This document shows positions 63,632-64,000 of a stretch of DNA of 64,000 nucleotides, in pieces (positions within the stretch are counted from its first letter, which is position 1; the number at the start of each line of letters is the position of its first letter). The DNA lies in NCBI RefSeq assembly GCF_002723615.1, contig NZ_KZ304951.1:579344-643343 (forward strand), in the 5' to 3' direction. The stretch is from Limimaricola cinnabarinus. GTDB taxonomy: Bacteria > Pseudomonadota > Alphaproteobacteria > Rhodobacterales > Rhodobacteraceae. The translations under genes were made by a program, and so were the position numbers. Below the pieces are notes generated by a model. The model ran no database searches. It saw nothing but the letters and a program-made list of their open reading frames with translations, and had not been told where the DNA came from.

Positions 63632-64000
63632 ATGTTCTACCGCCCCGAGGACGGCCACGGCCTGCCGCACAACCCCTTCAACGCCATCGTCTCGCCGCGC
63701 CCCATCGCCTGGGTTTCGACCCGCGGGCCCGATGGCAGCGAAAACCTCGCGCCCTATTCCTTCTTCAACGCCGTGGCCTATGTGCCGCCGCAGGTGATGT
63801 TCGCCTCGACCTCGGCCAAGGAGGACCGGCCCTGGTCGAAGGATTCGATGTTCAACATCCGCGAGACCGGCCAGTTCTGCGTCAACATCGTCGAATACGC
63901 CGCGCGCGACGCGATGAACGCGACCTCGGGCCCCTGGCCCAAGGAGGACGACGAGTTCGCCCGCGCCGGGATCGAGCGGGCCGAGTGCCAGACCATCGCC
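63632..64000 (+). CDS. Flavin reductase-like FMN-binding protein (partial, runs off right edge)
   Basis: The first 123 codons of a flavin reductase-like (DIM6/NTAB) family protein. PFNAIVSPRPIAWVSTRGPDGSEN and NLAPYSFFNAVAYVPPQVMFA form the split-barrel FMN-binding core, and ETGQFCVNIV follows. The perfect AGGAGG Shine-Dalgarno at 63620-63625 supports the start. The product may reduce flavin for a monooxygenase or act alone; no partner is seen inside the window. Confidence 0.9.
   Translation, partial: MFYRPEDGHGLPHNPFNAIVSPRPIAWVSTRGPDGSENLAPYSFFNAVAYVPPQVMFASTSAKEDRPWSKDSMFNIRETGQFCVNIVEYAARDAMNATSGPWPKEDDEFARAGIERAECQTIA

Overview
The window is a GC-rich chromosomal segment from an alphaproteobacterium, almost certainly a member of the Rhodobacteraceae (Rhodobacter/Paracoccus type). 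The grounds are a Rhodobacterales-style division and cell wall (dcw) cluster that carries a DUF2484 gene between murC and murB, DUF1127 and DUF6280-like small proteins, a phaZ/phaC-phaP-phaR polyhydroxybutyrate locus, a PopZ-like DUF2497 protein, and a DUF1127 gene followed by a CcsR/'cuckoo'-type small-RNA array. No prophage, insertion sequence, integrase or CRISPR array was seen.

Layout. 1-16,006: dcw cluster on the minus strand, in transcription order mraZ, rsmH, ftsL, ftsI, murE, murF, mraY, murD, then (after an oppositely oriented HI0933/BaiN-like flavoprotein) ftsW, murG, murC, DUF2484, murB and the start of ddl, which runs off the left edge. Many start and stop codons overlap. 16,007-16,694: a 0.7 kb non-coding region with several palindromes. 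16,695-17,801: mrp/apbC. 18,119-18,919: a DUF1127 (CcaF1-like) gene followed by 13 consecutive hairpins whose loops all carry CCTCCTCCC, closed by a U-rich terminator. This array is the most unusual feature of the window. 18,976-28,000: LysE exporter, YebC, a DASS-type transporter, YmdB-like phosphoesterase, 5-formyl-THF cyclo-ligase, MgtE, guanine deaminase, HisN-type phosphatase and a PraR/PhrR-like regulator. 28,250-33,723: Bax-inhibitor-1 protein and the PHB locus (phaR, phaP, phaC minus; phaZ plus) with PhaR-type operators. 33,728-41,000: aminotransferase, unknown protein, phosphatase plus ABC exporter, YgfZ, a decayed RTX gene and efp. 41,256-46,817: DUF6280, a membrane protein, cobQ, PopZ-like protein, tolC and a PCMT-like methyltransferase. 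46,986-64,000: tRNA-Cys, CPA1 antiporter, MltB-like transglycosylase, YghU-like GST, NhaC, DksA-like zinc finger, modABC, HDAC-like deacetylase, Nudix, DUF1178, lysC, ptsP, arsH, EcsC, GNAT acetyltransferase and a partial flavin reductase.

How the parts work together. The dcw genes make lipid II and the septal synthase. The PHB genes form a closed synthesis, granule and degradation module controlled by PhaR. The same operator architecture (TGCTGC-N3-GCAGCA) seen in the PHB promoters also sits upstream of the DUF1127/sRNA operon, which suggests, but does not prove, a regulatory link between carbon storage and the sRNA array.
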